Assembly: GCF_025642155.1 (NCBI RefSeq)
Contig: NZ_CP106798.1
Location: 3,720,001 to 3,784,000, forward strand
DNA: 64,000 nt
Reading direction: 5' to 3'
Source of the DNA: Streptomyces sp. HUAS 15-9
GTDB taxonomy: Bacteria > Actinomycetota > Actinomycetes > Streptomycetales > Streptomycetaceae
The translations under genes and the position numbers were made by a program. Each line of letters begins with the position of its first letter. The first letter of the stretch is position 1. Below, in pieces: positions 28,859 through 37,090 of the stretch. The notes under the pieces are model-generated. The model searched no databases, had not been told where the DNA came from, and was given only the letters and a program-made list of their open reading frames with translations.

Positions 28859-30019
28859 TCACTGGCGACCGGGGCGCTTCTTCCTGTTCCTGAGGAGCCG
28901 GTCCATGTGGCTCATGGCTTCGCGCTGGGTGTCCTGGACGACGTGGGTGTAGACGTCCATGGTGATGCTGATCTGGGAGTGGCCGAGGATCTCCATCACG
29001 ACGCGGGGTGCGACTCCGGCCGCCGTGAGGAGGGTGGCGGTGCCGTGCCGGGCATCGTGCAGCCGGATGACGCGGAGGCCGGCGGACTCGGCGACGCGGG
29101 TGAAGGAGCGGTAGAGGTTGCGCGGCTCGACGGGGCGGCCGGTGCGGGTGGCGAAGACGTAGTCCGAGTCCTGCCACCTCTCCCCTGCCTTGGTCCGGGC
29201 GGCTGCTTGCCGCATGCGGTGCCAGCGCAAGGGTGCGATGCAGAGGGCGGGCAGCGGGACGGCTCGACGGCGGCGGCTCTTGGGATCGTCGTCGTAGAGG
29301 ACGCCACGGCGGCGCTGGACCTGGTGGCGGACGTAGAGGACGCGGTTGTCGAGGTCGACGTCAGACCAGCGGAGGCCGACGATCTCTCCCCGGCGGAGCC
29401 CCATGGCGATGGCAAGGACGAACGCCGCGTAGAGCGGGTCCTTACGGGAGACGGCGAGGAAGTCGAGCGTCTCGTCCAGGGTCCAGGGGTGCAGCTCGGG
29501 CGTGTCCGTGCGAGGCGGCTCGACGAGCTTGGCGACGTTGCGCGTGATGAGTTCCTCTCGGCAGGCGGAGGACAGAGCCGAGCGTAGAACTCGATGCGAT
29601 TCCTTGGCGGTTGCGGCGGTGGTCTCCTTCTCCAGGCGGACTAGGAAGCGTCGGACGTCGGCGACGCCGAGGGATTCGAGGCGCTTGGCACCGAGGAGGG
29701 GCACCAGGTAGAGGCGGACGTGCGTCTCGTACTTGTCGAAGGTGCTGAGTTTCCGTCGGGGCTTGATGACGTTGTCCAGCCAGTACGGCAGCCACTCGGA
29801 GAGCTTGGCGGACTTGGTGGGCACGGGCACGCCCTGGTCCACCTTGTCGAGCAGCTCGCGGCGCTTGGCGTCGCACTCGGCCCAGGTCTTGCCGTAGGCG
29901 AACTTGCGGGCGCGGGTGCCGTCCGGCTGGAGCACGTAGACCGCGCACTGGAAACGTCCGTCCTTGCGCTTGGTGATGGTGCCGGCGCCGTTCGGATTGC
30001 GCTTGCGCTGCTGGGCCAT
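28859..30019 (-). CDS. int: tyrosine site-specific integrase
   Basis: A 386-residue phage-type integrase. The N-terminal arm-binding and SAM-like core-binding regions span about residues 1 to 165. The catalytic domain shows Arg209 in GLRRGEIVGL, HDAR with His321 and Arg324, His347 in GHSQ, and the nucleophile Tyr357 in DVYTHV. All needed residues are present. It recombines the tRNA-Arg core repeat. Its ATG overlaps the xis stop by one base (TGATG) and GGAGG precedes it. Confidence 0.96.
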   Translation of the reverse strand: MAQQRKRNPNGAGTITKRKDGRFQCAVYVLQPDGTRARKFAYGKTWAECDAKRRELLDKVDQGVPVPTKSAKLSEWLPYWLDNVIKPRRKLSTFDKYETHVRLYLVPLLGAKRLESLGVADVRRFLVRLEKETTAATAKESHRVLRSALSSACREELITRNVAKLVEPPRTDTPELHPWTLDETLDFLAVSRKDPLYAAFVLAIAMGLRRGEIVGLRWSDVDLDNRVLYVRHQVQRRRGVLYDDDPKSRRRRAVPLPALCIAPLRWHRMRQAAARTKAGERWQDSDYVFATRTGRPVEPRNLYRSFTRVAESAGLRVIRLHDARHGTATLLTAAGVAPRVVMEILGHSQISITMDVYTHVVQDTQREAMSHMDRLLRNRKKRPGRQ

Positions 30020-30207
30020 CAGGCAGCCTCCTCCAACTGGCCCAGGACGAAGTCCCGGACGGCATCGGCCGGGATCCGGCGGGCGCCGTCGATCTTGATC
30101 GAGACGAGACGGTGCGACCGGATGAGGTCATAGACCTTGGAGCGCCCGAGCTTGAGCCGGGCCATGACCTCCGGCACGGTCAGGAGTTCGGCGGTGGCGG
30201 TGGTCAT
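30019..30207 (-). CDS. xis: excisionase, helix-turn-helix
   Basis: A 62-residue protein with a MerR-like winged helix typical of actinomycete Xis proteins (LTVPEVMARLKLGRSKVYDLI). It would bend attL/attR DNA to direct excision with Int. ATG 30207 has GGGAG eight bases upstream. The ATG overlaps the repSA stop (ATGA), and its own stop overlaps int. Confidence 0.93.
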   Translation of the reverse strand: MTTATAELLTVPEVMARLKLGRSKVYDLIRSHRLVSIKIDGARRIPADAVRDFVLGQLEEAA

Positions 30208-31628
30208 GCTGCGGCTCCCTCCTCGGTGAGCTTGTCGCGCAGGGCGTCGCGGGCGGTCTCGCGGTTGGTCTGGAGGTCGCGAGCGATGGTGGCGGCGAGG
30301 GCGGCTTCGCCCGGGGTGTGGCCGTGGCCGGCGTATTGCCAGTCGGTCAGGACGAGGACGGTGTCCGGCTCGCGGTCGTCGATGCCGAGGGCGGAGGCCT
30401 CTTGGGCGGCGCGGTAGTCGGCGCGTTCCTGGCGGAGGGCGCCGAGGGTGGTGGAGTAGGTGCGCGACTTGGACGAGAAGTGGCCGCGGAAGCCGAGCAT
30501 GTGCGCCCAGGCCCAGAGACGTCGGTCTGGATAGAGGGCGTCCAGGTCGCGGCAGGCGGTGATGAGTCGGCGGGTGTGGTCGGGGACATGGTGGCGGTCG
30601 AGTTCGGCGAGTTCGCCGATACGGCGGTCGAGGGTGCCGGTGTTCTCGGCGGCTTTGGTGGCGTACTTGGCCACGTAGGAGGCGACGGCCTGTTCGGTGA
30701 TGTCGGAGCCGTCGCCGAAGGCCTTGACCGGGCGGACGTCGAGTTGCCGACCCCATCGGAAGGTTCGGGCGGGTTGGTCGGCGGCGGCCGGGACGGAGAC
30801 AGACGTGTACGAGTGCGCGGCGGCGGCGCGGGCCGCGTCGGTGAGGAGGCCGACCGTGGCCCAGGCGGGCGGTGGTGTGCCGGGTCCGTCGGGGCCGTCG
30901 AGGCGGATGACGGCGTGGAAGTGGAGGGCGCCGCGCTTCTGGAATTCGGCGACCTTGCCGTACGAGACGCGGAGGTGGTCGGCGAGTTCGCGGCGGGGCA
31001 GGCCGGCGCGGGCGGCGAGTTCGCGACGCAGGCGGGTGGTGAAGCGCTGCCAGAGCTGACCGGCGTGGTTGTTGAAGAGGACGGCGCCCGCGTAGTCGTA
31101 GGTGTTCGGGTCGAGAGCGGTGCCCAGCTCGGGAGCGTCGGGGGTGTGTGGAGTGCCGCAGCGGCAGGTGCCGCCGTGGTCGGGGCGGTTGTGGACCGGG
31201 CCGAAGGATGGCGCGGTGAGGGTGGCGAAGACACGGGGGTGGTCGCGGACGGCGGCGGGAATGTCGCGGCGGTGGTCTCCGGCGAGGCCGGCGCGGATCA
31301 GGTGGTAGGTGTCGCCCGCGTAGGTCCAGGCGCAGGAGGGGCAGCGGGAGGCGCGGCGGTTGCCGCAGGCGAGGCGGAGGCGTCCGCCCGGTTCGATGGC
31401 GGTGGAGTAGTGGTGCAGGGTCTCGCCGGTGGTCTTGTCCTTGTGGAGGGTCCAGCCGGTGAGGTGGATCGGGTCGGAGCAGCCGCCGGTACGGCGGATC
31501 TGGTCTTCCCAGCGGGTGTAGTCGGAGGCCGAGGCGACCCGGAGGACGTCCCGGAGGGTGGTCGGGTCGAGCGGCGGCGGGGCGGGCGTGTGCGTCTTCC
31601 GTGTCGCGCGTGAGGCCCGGTGGGCCAT
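30204..31628 (-). CDS. repSA: RepSA-like rolling-circle replication initiator
   Basis: A 474-residue protein. A Cys cluster at residues 88 to 99 (CGNRRASRCPSC) may bind zinc. The HUH motif is ALHFHAVI with His236 and His238. The likely catalytic tyrosines are Tyr318 and Tyr322 in ASYVAKYATK. It nicks the origin to start rolling-circle replication of the excised circle. GGAAGG precedes ATG 31628. It is first of three tightly overlapped genes with xis and int. Confidence 0.9.
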   Translation of the reverse strand: MAHRASRATRKTHTPAPPPLDPTTLRDVLRVASASDYTRWEDQIRRTGGCSDPIHLTGWTLHKDKTTGETLHHYSTAIEPGGRLRLACGNRRASRCPSCAWTYAGDTYHLIRAGLAGDHRRDIPAAVRDHPRVFATLTAPSFGPVHNRPDHGGTCRCGTPHTPDAPELGTALDPNTYDYAGAVLFNNHAGQLWQRFTTRLRRELAARAGLPRRELADHLRVSYGKVAEFQKRGALHFHAVIRLDGPDGPGTPPPAWATVGLLTDAARAAAAHSYTSVSVPAAADQPARTFRWGRQLDVRPVKAFGDGSDITEQAVASYVAKYATKAAENTGTLDRRIGELAELDRHHVPDHTRRLITACRDLDALYPDRRLWAWAHMLGFRGHFSSKSRTYSTTLGALRQERADYRAAQEASALGIDDREPDTVLVLTDWQYAGHGHTPGEAALAATIARDLQTNRETARDALRDKLTEEGAAA

Positions 31629-31673
31629 GCTGGTGGTTCCTTCCGGTTGCGAGATCGATCGGCGGAGACGGCT

Positions 31674-31713
31674 CCCGGGCGGCGGATGCTTGGCGGTATC
31701 GAGGCCGCCCGGG
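31674..31713 (-). other. 10-bp stem-loop upstream of repSA
   Basis: CCCGGGCGGC (31674 to 31683) and GCCGCCCGGG (31704 to 31713) form a perfect stem with a 20-base loop in the only gap of the transfer-replication operon. It may be an attenuator or part of the replication origin. Confidence 0.55.
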
Positions 31714-31719
31714 GGCCGG

Positions 31720-32049
31720 TCAGCGGCGCTTGGCCTCGGAGGCGAGCAGGGAGCGCAGGACGACCGCGCAGACGGCGACCGAGGCGCCGGTGATGGCGAC
31801 CGCCAGGAGCAGGGAGACAAGGACGGCGCCGACGACCAGGACGACGGCCGTACCGCCGCCGACCAGGACGAGGGCAGTGCCGGGGGTGAGCTGGACGACC
31901 GGGCGGGACGGCGGCGCGGGTACGGCGACGGGTGCCGACGGGACCGGTGCGGTCGGGGTTCCCGGGGTGATCGTGGTCGGGTGGATGACGGCGGGCGGGG
32001 TGGTCAGACCGGTGGGCTGGGGCATGGTCGGGAGCTTGGGACGGAACAT
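31720..32049 (-). CDS. spread protein-like membrane protein (SpdD/SpdB type)
   Basis: A 109-residue protein. A Pro/Thr/Val-rich N-terminal half (to about residue 52) precedes two hydrophobic segments at about 56 to 80 and 82 to 102. This layout and its position next to repSA fit the small Spd proteins of Streptomyces plasmids and AICEs, which help conjugated DNA spread through septated hyphae. AAAGGAG precedes ATG 32049. Confidence 0.75.
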   Translation of the reverse strand: MFRPKLPTMPQPTGLTTPPAVIHPTTITPGTPTAPVPSAPVAVPAPPSRPVVQLTPGTALVLVGGGTAVVLVVGAVLVSLLLAVAITGASVAVCAVVLRSLLASEAKRR

Positions 32050-32073
32050 GGGCGGTTCTCCTTTCGCGGCGGG

Positions 32074-32229
32074 TTACTTGACGGCGGTGTTGATGAGCGG
32101 GGCGAAGACGCTGTCGGCGAGGAGGTAGCCGCCGAGGAGGAGCACGCAGATCAGCCACCAGGGCGGGCGGATGAGCTTGACGCCGAGGTAGCCGACGGCC
32201 AACAGGGCGAACCAGAGCGGTACTTGCAT
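32074..32229 (-). CDS. very small membrane protein of transfer operon
   Basis: A 51-residue protein with two hydrophobic segments (about residues 4 to 18 and 24 to 40), beginning MQVPLWFALLAVGYLGVKLI. AGGAGG lies seven bases before ATG 32229. It sits in line with the Spd-like genes and has matching codon use. No specific function is known. Confidence 0.7.
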   Translation of the reverse strand: MQVPLWFALLAVGYLGVKLIRPPWWLICVLLLGGYLLADSVFAPLINTAVK

Positions 32230-32242
32230 GGACGGTGGCCTC

Positions 32243-32434
32243 CTAGGCGACGCGGCAGCGATGCGTACGGGCGGCGAGCTGGGCGGCGGTCTGGCTGGAG
32301 TAGTCGGCGGACCAGCCGCAGCGGTCGGCGGTGCAGACGGCGGCGTGCGTGGTCCGGCCGTTGCGGTCGCGGTGGGTGCCGATCTGCACGGGGCCGATCC
32401 GCATCAGCGAGTGGAAGTTGTCGCGGGCGGGCAT
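32243..32434 (-). CDS. mobile element transfer protein (small, Cys/His)
   Basis: A 63-residue protein with RIGPVQIGTHRDRNGRTTHA and a CTADRCGW pair plus a terminal HRC, so possibly metal-binding. This pattern is common in Streptomyces AICEs, where it is annotated as transfer protein without defined biochemistry. AGGAGAG precedes ATG 32434, and it starts one base after the stop of the next upstream gene. Confidence 0.8.
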   Translation of the reverse strand: MPARDNFHSLMRIGPVQIGTHRDRNGRTTHAAVCTADRCGWSADYSSQTAAQLAARTHRCRVA

Positions 32435-32435
32435 G

Positions 32436-32630
32436 TCAGTCGCTCTCCTCTCGGATGGTCGTCGGGTCGGGAAAAGCGGCGCGGATACCGGCGGCGGTGG
32501 CCGGGTCGGGGGTGCGCTTGGCGGCCTCCTCGGCGAGCAGGTAGGCGAGGTAGGGCCGATCGGCTGCGGCCATCTCGCGGGCGCCGTCGAGGTAGTCGGC
32601 AGCCGTCAGGGCAGCGGGGTCGCGGGTCAT
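32436..32630 (-). CDS. small AICE hypothetical protein
   Basis: A 64-residue acidic, probably helical protein (MTRDPAALTAADYLDGAREM at the start). GAAGGAGG lies just upstream of ATG 32630. It is part of the leftward transfer operon. No recognised domain. Confidence 0.7.
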   Translation of the reverse strand: MTRDPAALTAADYLDGAREMAAADRPYLAYLLAEEAAKRTPDPATAAGIRAAFPDPTTIREESD

Positions 32631-32661
32631 CTGTCGTCCTCCTTCCGGTGTCTCTCGCGGG

Positions 32662-33321
32662 TCAGGTGAGGTGGGCGGCGATGGCGTCGGCGAGGTGGGG
32701 CGGGACGCCGAGGCGGGAGCGGAGGGTGTCGGAGTCGATCGGGGATCCGGTGCGGGCGCGGTACTCGTCGGCGACCTTGCGGGCGTGGTCGACGAGGGCG
32801 GCGGGGACCTGGGGCACCGGTGCCGAAGCGGCCGTGACTTCTGGCGCGGGGGCCGCGTCAGGCGCGGGCACGGCTTGCGGTGCGGACTGCTCGGCGTCCG
32901 GCGTGTCCGGGACGGGGGCCGGCGGAATCGGCTCCGGCTCCGCCTGCGGGTCGGCGGGCGACGAGTGAGCGAGGAGCGTGCCGCCGAGGAAGGCGAGCGC
33001 GGGCCATCCGGCGATGCCGAGGCGGAGCAGGGCGGGCGGGTCGGTCAGGTCGAGGAATCCGGCGGTGGCGACGTTGGCGCCGAGGGAGGCGAACAGCGCG
33101 ACGACGAACCAGCACCAGGCCAGCCGGGACGGCCCCTCGCTGCGTAGCCGCCGCCAGGCGGCGACCAGGAGCAGGTCGACGCTGACCGGGTAGGCCCAGG
33201 CCTTCCAGCCGTTCTGTCCGGCAGCGGCGGCCAGGTCGTGCAGGTGGGCGAAGGACAGGGCACCGGCGATGACGGCCTGAATCAGGACCGCGTCGAACCG
33301 GAGACCGTGACGGGCACCCAT
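32662..33321 (-). CDS. DUF2637 membrane protein, SpdB2-like
   Basis: A 219-residue protein. About four hydrophobic segments lie in residues 8 to 115 (DUF2637 pattern with AWAYPVSVDLLLVAAWRRLR). A Pro/Ala-rich linker and a C-terminal helical domain containing SPIDSDTLRSRLGV, possibly DNA-binding, follow. Such proteins occur beside TraB in Streptomyces mobile elements and are thought to act in intramycelial spread. Its ATG overlaps the previous stop (TGATG). Confidence 0.78.
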   Translation of the reverse strand: MGARHGLRFDAVLIQAVIAGALSFAHLHDLAAAAGQNGWKAWAYPVSVDLLLVAAWRRLRSEGPSRLAWCWFVVALFASLGANVATAGFLDLTDPPALLRLGIAGWPALAFLGGTLLAHSSPADPQAEPEPIPPAPVPDTPDAEQSAPQAVPAPDAAPAPEVTAASAPVPQVPAALVDHARKVADEYRARTGSPIDSDTLRSRLGVPPHLADAIAAHLT

Positions 33322-33524
33322 CAGACATCGCCCGGGGAGGCGGGGCCGCCGTCGGGGTCGTAGTCGTCCGTGAACGTGCCGGACGGCGGCTCGGGCAGCG
33401 AGACGGCGAGGGACGGGCTGACAGCGTCCACGAAGTCGAGGTCGGCGCCGGCCATGTCGGCGTAGAGGGCGAGTTGGCCGAGCAGGAGCACGGTCCGGGC
33501 GAAGTCCTCGCAGTCCGGGCACAT
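33321..33524 (-). CDS. small AICE protein with CPDC motif
   Basis: A 67-residue acidic protein starting MCPDCEDFARTVLLLGQLAL, so one Cys-x-x-Cys pair at the N-terminus. GAAGGGAG precedes ATG 33524. It is coupled to the DUF2637 gene by a one-base overlap. Similar proteins recur in AICEs; function unknown. Confidence 0.72.
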   Translation of the reverse strand: MCPDCEDFARTVLLLGQLALYADMAGADLDFVDAVSPSLAVSLPEPPSGTFTDDYDPDGGPASPGDV

Positions 33525-33607
33525 GGCGGGTCTCCCTTCATTTGGGCCTGGCGGGGTAGGGACGCGGCGCGAAGGCGGTCACGCCGACCGTGAGGAGCGG
33601 TGAGAGA

Positions 33608-34963
33608 TCAGGCGGTAGCCGAGGACGCCTTGACCAGCGGCACGGACTCGACGTCGGAGCCGGGGAGAACAGGCCGGAACGGTGCCAGCTCGGGCAGGTC
33701 CGGGGTCCGGTCGGCGTGCCGGTTGCAGATGTTCACGGCCTGCCGGAGCGAGGTGTGCGGGGCGCGGATGCGGTGCCATCCGCCCGACGAGTCGCCCGCG
33801 ATGGCCAGCCCCCGCATCTCGGCCGGGATCTGGATGGCGGCGAGGACGGCGTCCGGGGAGATGTCGCCGAAGGCCATGTTGGCGGACGATTCGTCGTTGA
33901 CGCGGTGGGCGGTACGGCCCGTGAGCTGGGCGCGGAGCATGGTGATGCCCTTGCCGAGTTCGGAGCCGAAACGCTGCCCGCAGATTTCGAGGTAGATGCC
34001 GGCCGCGCGGCCGAGCTGGGCAAGGCGAACCAAAGCGGTGACGATGCGATCCCGGCGCTTCTCCTCCTTCTTGCTTGCATACAGGGCGAGTTCGGCGACC
34101 TCATCAACCAGAACCACGACCGGAACCGGGCGCAGATCGTCGGGCAGGTCCCAGATGTCGGCGGCGATCTCCGCATCCGGCACGTCGGAGGTGATCCGCT
34201 GCTGTGACCGGATGACCTGATAGACACGCTCCATCCGCGCCACCAGCGCATCGAGCACTTCGGCGGCGGTGTCGGGATCGTCGGCCAGCGCGGAGAACCG
34301 CCGGGCCAGTGGGAACAGTTCCACCCCCTGTTTGCAGTCGATGCCGACGAGGGCGACGTCCATCGGGGCCAGCCCAGCGACCAGGTTGCGTTGGTAGACG
34401 GACTTGCCGGACTCCGTGGCGCCGAGGGTGAGGGCGTGGGGTATCGCCCGGTAGTCGCGGTAGTGCACCGAGCCGTCCTGCCGCAGGGCGACCGGCACCC
34501 GCATCGGCCGCGGGTCGGTCTCGGCCGGCATCTGCACCCGCTTGAGCACGTCGTAGCCGGTCATCCGCACCTCTACGACGCCGGAACGCAGTTCCCGCGA
34601 GGTGACGCCGTACATGGAGAACGAGTGCCGGAGCCGGTCCGAGGCGGCGGCGATATCGAAGGCGTCCTGTCCGGGGCGGAGCTTGAGCCGCAGGACGAGG
34701 CCGGTACGGGTCGGCCGCAGCCGCAGGATGCGCGGCGGACGCGGCTCGGGGATCGGCCGGTTGGTGGCACGGGCCAGAGCGAGTCGCCACCGGGCGGGCG
34801 GGACGGTCAGTCCGCACGCGTCCATGACCGAGCCGTACCGGACCAGGACCCGCACCACGGCCAGCGTGACCCCGAAGGTCAACCAGTACCAGGCGGGGCG
34901 CCGCCACCGCAGGAGACCCACGGCGGCGACGACCAGCACCAGAGCGACCGTGAACCCGGTCAT
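33608..34963 (-). CDS. FtsK/SpoIIIE-type DNA translocase, TraB/TraSA-like
   Basis: A 451-residue protein with two N-terminal membrane segments (about residues 3 to 42), then an FtsK motor domain with Walker A GATESGKS at 181 to 188 and Walker B VVVLVDE at 282 to 288. The C-terminal part likely carries the DNA-recognition helix. A single such hexameric motor moves double-stranded plasmid DNA between Streptomyces hyphae. It starts two bases after the previous stop. Confidence 0.93.
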   Translation of the reverse strand: MTGFTVALVLVVAAVGLLRWRRPAWYWLTFGVTLAVVRVLVRYGSVMDACGLTVPPARWRLALARATNRPIPEPRPPRILRLRPTRTGLVLRLKLRPGQDAFDIAAASDRLRHSFSMYGVTSRELRSGVVEVRMTGYDVLKRVQMPAETDPRPMRVPVALRQDGSVHYRDYRAIPHALTLGATESGKSVYQRNLVAGLAPMDVALVGIDCKQGVELFPLARRFSALADDPDTAAEVLDALVARMERVYQVIRSQQRITSDVPDAEIAADIWDLPDDLRPVPVVVLVDEVAELALYASKKEEKRRDRIVTALVRLAQLGRAAGIYLEICGQRFGSELGKGITMLRAQLTGRTAHRVNDESSANMAFGDISPDAVLAAIQIPAEMRGLAIAGDSSGGWHRIRAPHTSLRQAVNICNRHADRTPDLPELAPFRPVLPGSDVESVPLVKASSATA

Positions 34964-34965
34964 GA

Positions 34966-35322
34966 TCAGGCTGCCTTGGGCCCTGCGGCGGCGCCGGCGA
35001 GCGAGGTGACCGCGACCGCGCGGAACGCAATGCCGTGCCGCTTCTGGCCGTTGAAGTCGTTCTCCCACGGCCGGGCGATGAGCCCCGTGAGCGCGACCGG
35101 CGTACCCATGGCCAGCTCACCGGAGATACCCGGCTCCGGAACGGTGATGGACAGGATCTCCACCTCCTCGTTCGCCGCGAACATCACGTCCACCGTCATC
35201 AGCTTCGCCCCGGTCTCGGTGTCGGTGGCGATCTCGCCGGTACGGCGGTCGCGCACCTTGACCTGCGGGGACTTGGCGACCATCACGACCGCGCCGGAGG
35301 TGTCGACGGGAATCTGACGCAC
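34966..35322 (-). CDS. conserved AICE protein upstream of the translocase
   Basis: A 118-residue protein rich in beta-strand-like sequence (starting MRQIPVDTSGAVVMVAKSPQ). GAGGAG lies eight bases before GTG 35322; the frame stays open 12 codons further up, into the operator palindrome. It begins the leftward transfer operon. Homologues sit at this place in many Streptomyces elements, but no function is known to me. Confidence 0.75.
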   Translation of the reverse strand: MRQIPVDTSGAVVMVAKSPQVKVRDRRTGEIATDTETGAKLMTVDVMFAANEEVEILSITVPEPGISGELAMGTPVALTGLIARPWENDFNGQKRHGIAFRAVAVTSLAGAAAGPKAA

Positions 35323-35354
35323 AGGGATCACTCCTCTATAGATGTTGAACTCCG

Positions 35355-35408
35355 CCACTCATGTACATGAGTGGCATGAAGAAGAGTGCATCACTCCTGT
35401 ACATGAGT
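35355..35408. promoter_or_regulatory. two KorSA-type operators of the transfer operon
   Basis: A perfect 20-bp palindrome, CCACTCATGTACATGAGTGG (35355 to 35374), and a near copy, ACTCCTGTACATGAGT (35393 to 35408), have centres 36 bases apart. A third near copy is at the nudix start. They lie 33 bases before the first transfer gene, so repression by the adjacent GntR protein is likely. Confidence 0.8.
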
Positions 35409-35460
35409 CAACCCGCCGCGAAGAAGAACTCGCGACGGGCTGTGAGAAGTTGAGCGGCCG

Positions 35461-36240
35461 TCAGTCGTCCGCAGGGATCCGGTACTCGAAAACGAACTGG
35501 TCAGCGGCCATGAGCGTGTCGCACACCTCGACCACGAGACCCGCGACCGTACGCGCCTCCCGGATCAGATGAATCACCGGAGCACCCGGGCTCAGCGCCA
35601 GCTCCGTGGCCTCCGCCTTCGAGGCCGGCCGCGCTTGCAGCGTCTCGACGAACTCCGCGAACTGATGCCCGTGGTCTTCCAGTCGGGCGTAGATGCCACC
35701 GCCGCCGGGGTTCTCGGCGAACAGCTCGGGGATGTCCTTCACGACGTCCCAGGGCAGGTAGGACGTGGCGGTCTCGACCGGCGTGCCGTTACGGAAGTAC
35801 AGGCGTCGGCGGGCCAGCACCTGCGTACCGGCGGGGACGCCCAGCCGCTCGGCGGCATCCTCGGGCGCCTCCATGGGCCCGATGTAGAGGACGCTCACCT
35901 TGGCCGTGGCCCCGGACTGCGCGGACTCCGCGAGGTAGGCCGCCTGCCCCCCCTGCCGAAGCGAGCGCCGGAAGCGATCGGAGGAGCGGTGCCGCACCGG
36001 AGGCCGGTTCTTCACGATCGAGCCCTTGCCGTGCCGGGTCTCGACCAGCCCGCTAGCCCGCACCTCGACCATGGCCTTACGAATCGTCCCGCCGGACACG
36101 CCATAGCGATCCACCAGCTCAGACTCACTCGGCACCATGTCACCAGGCTTCAGAACCCCCGCCCGAATCTGCTGCACGATCTCGTCCGCGATCTGTACGT
36201 ACCGAGGCCCGGAACCGACCCCTCCCGCCGCAGTTCCCAT
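35461..36240 (-). CDS. GntR/HutC-family repressor, KorSA-like
   Basis: A 259-residue protein. A GntR winged helix fills about residues 12 to 78 (VPSESELVDRYGVSGGTIRKAM), and a UTRA ligand domain follows to the end. AGAAGG precedes ATG 36240. In pSAM2 KorSA represses the pra activator; here three matching palindromes flank this gene and are its probable sites. Its 5' leader overlaps the start of the divergent nudix gene, only 18 to 30 bases away. Confidence 0.88.
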   Translation of the reverse strand: MGTAAGGVGSGPRYVQIADEIVQQIRAGVLKPGDMVPSESELVDRYGVSGGTIRKAMVEVRASGLVETRHGKGSIVKNRPPVRHRSSDRFRRSLRQGGQAAYLAESAQSGATAKVSVLYIGPMEAPEDAAERLGVPAGTQVLARRRLYFRNGTPVETATSYLPWDVVKDIPELFAENPGGGGIYARLEDHGHQFAEFVETLQARPASKAEATELALSPGAPVIHLIREARTVAGLVVEVCDTLMAADQFVFEYRIPADD

Positions 36241-36260
36241 AGTCCTTCTCTGCCTCCTAT

Positions 36261-36276
36261 GCTCCTCTACATGAGT
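36261..36276. promoter_or_regulatory. operator overlapping the nudix start codon
   Basis: GCTCCTCTACATGAGT matches the two operators at 35355 and 35393 (right half identical). The ATG of the nudix gene at 36271 lies inside it. TATGCT at 36258 could be the -10 of a leaderless transcript. Confidence 0.65.
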
Positions 36277-36723
36277 CAACCACAGGAAGCGACACCCTCC
36301 CCCCTGCACTCCGTGTCCGTAGCCGGAGCAGTGGTGCGCGAGGACGGCCGCCTCCTGGCGATCCGCCGAGCCGACAACGGCACCTGGGAACTCCCTGGCG
36401 GCATCCTCGAACTCAACGAGACCCCCGAAGCCGGCGTCGCCCGCGAGGTCCTCGAGGAGACCGGCATCCACGTCGAGATCGACGAACTCACCGGGGTCTA
36501 CAAGAACACCACCCGAGGCATCGTCGCCCTGGTCTTCCGCTGCAAGCCCTCCGGCGGCACCGAACGCACCTCCAGCGAATCCACGGCCGTCTCCTGGCTC
36601 ACCCCCGACGAGGTCAGCGACCGCATGTCCGAGGTCTACGCGGTCAGACTCCTGGACGCCCTGGACGGCAACGGCCCCCACGTCCGCAGCCACGACGGCA
36701 AGCGCCTCATCCCAGCGGGATAA
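36271..36723 (+). CDS. Nudix hydrolase, Pif-like
   Basis: A 150-residue protein with the Nudix box GGILELNETPEAGVAREVLE at about residues 44 to 63, followed by ETGI, giving the full GX5EX7REUXEEXGU pattern. pSAM2 Pif, which blocks redundant transfer into cells already carrying the element, also contains a Nudix motif and sits near korSA, so an immunity role is likely. No ribosome site precedes ATG 36271, which fits a leaderless message; ATG 36259 is an alternative. Confidence 0.85.
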   Translation: MSQPQEATPSPLHSVSVAGAVVREDGRLLAIRRADNGTWELPGGILELNETPEAGVAREVLEETGIHVEIDELTGVYKNTTRGIVALVFRCKPSGGTERTSSESTAVSWLTPDEVSDRMSEVYAVRLLDALDGNGPHVRSHDGKRLIPAG

Positions 36724-36769
36724 AATCTTCTCTCCATCATCAAGGCGGCTCGCTCCGCTCCCCGCGCGC

Positions 36770-36790
36770 GGCCCGGCCCCCGGCCGGGCC
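36770..36790 (+). terminator. GC hairpin after nudix gene
   Basis: GGCCCGGCC-CCC-GGCCGGGCC, a perfect 9-bp stem 47 bases past the nudix stop, without a T run. Confidence 0.5.
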
Positions 36791-36896
36791 TGCGCTCCTG
36801 TCTCCGCCCCGCTCCAGCCCGGCCGGCGCCCGTGCCGCGCACAGAGCAATCAGCCGCCTGACGCCAGAGAAGGGGTACGTCGTGGCTGGGGCGGTC

Positions 36897-37030
36897 GGCT
36901 CCGCGGCTTTACGGAGCCACTTTGGCGCGAGCCTCGAAGATCATGGCCCCAACGTCGTGCTTTACCGGGCAGGTCCACAGACTGCCCGACGCGCCGGAAG
37001 CTTACGGGGCCATGATCACTCGCGCCAAAG
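36897..37030. other. nested inverted-repeat block
   Basis: Three structures occupy 134 bases. GGCTCCG/CGGAGCC is at 36897 to 36918. A long stem has arms 36920 to 36931 with 37019 to 37030 (12 bp, perfect) and 36939 to 36950 with 37006 to 37017 (12 bp, perfect). Inside it CGGGCAG/CTGCCCG is at 36966 to 36988. It is non-coding and lies between the nudix gene and the HNH gene. It may be a structured RNA, a transfer locus or a replication origin. Confidence 0.75.
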
Positions 37031-37090
37031 CAGCGCCACCCCAAAGCCGCTACACCGACCTCAGATAAAAGGCGCACTGCGGGTATTCAA

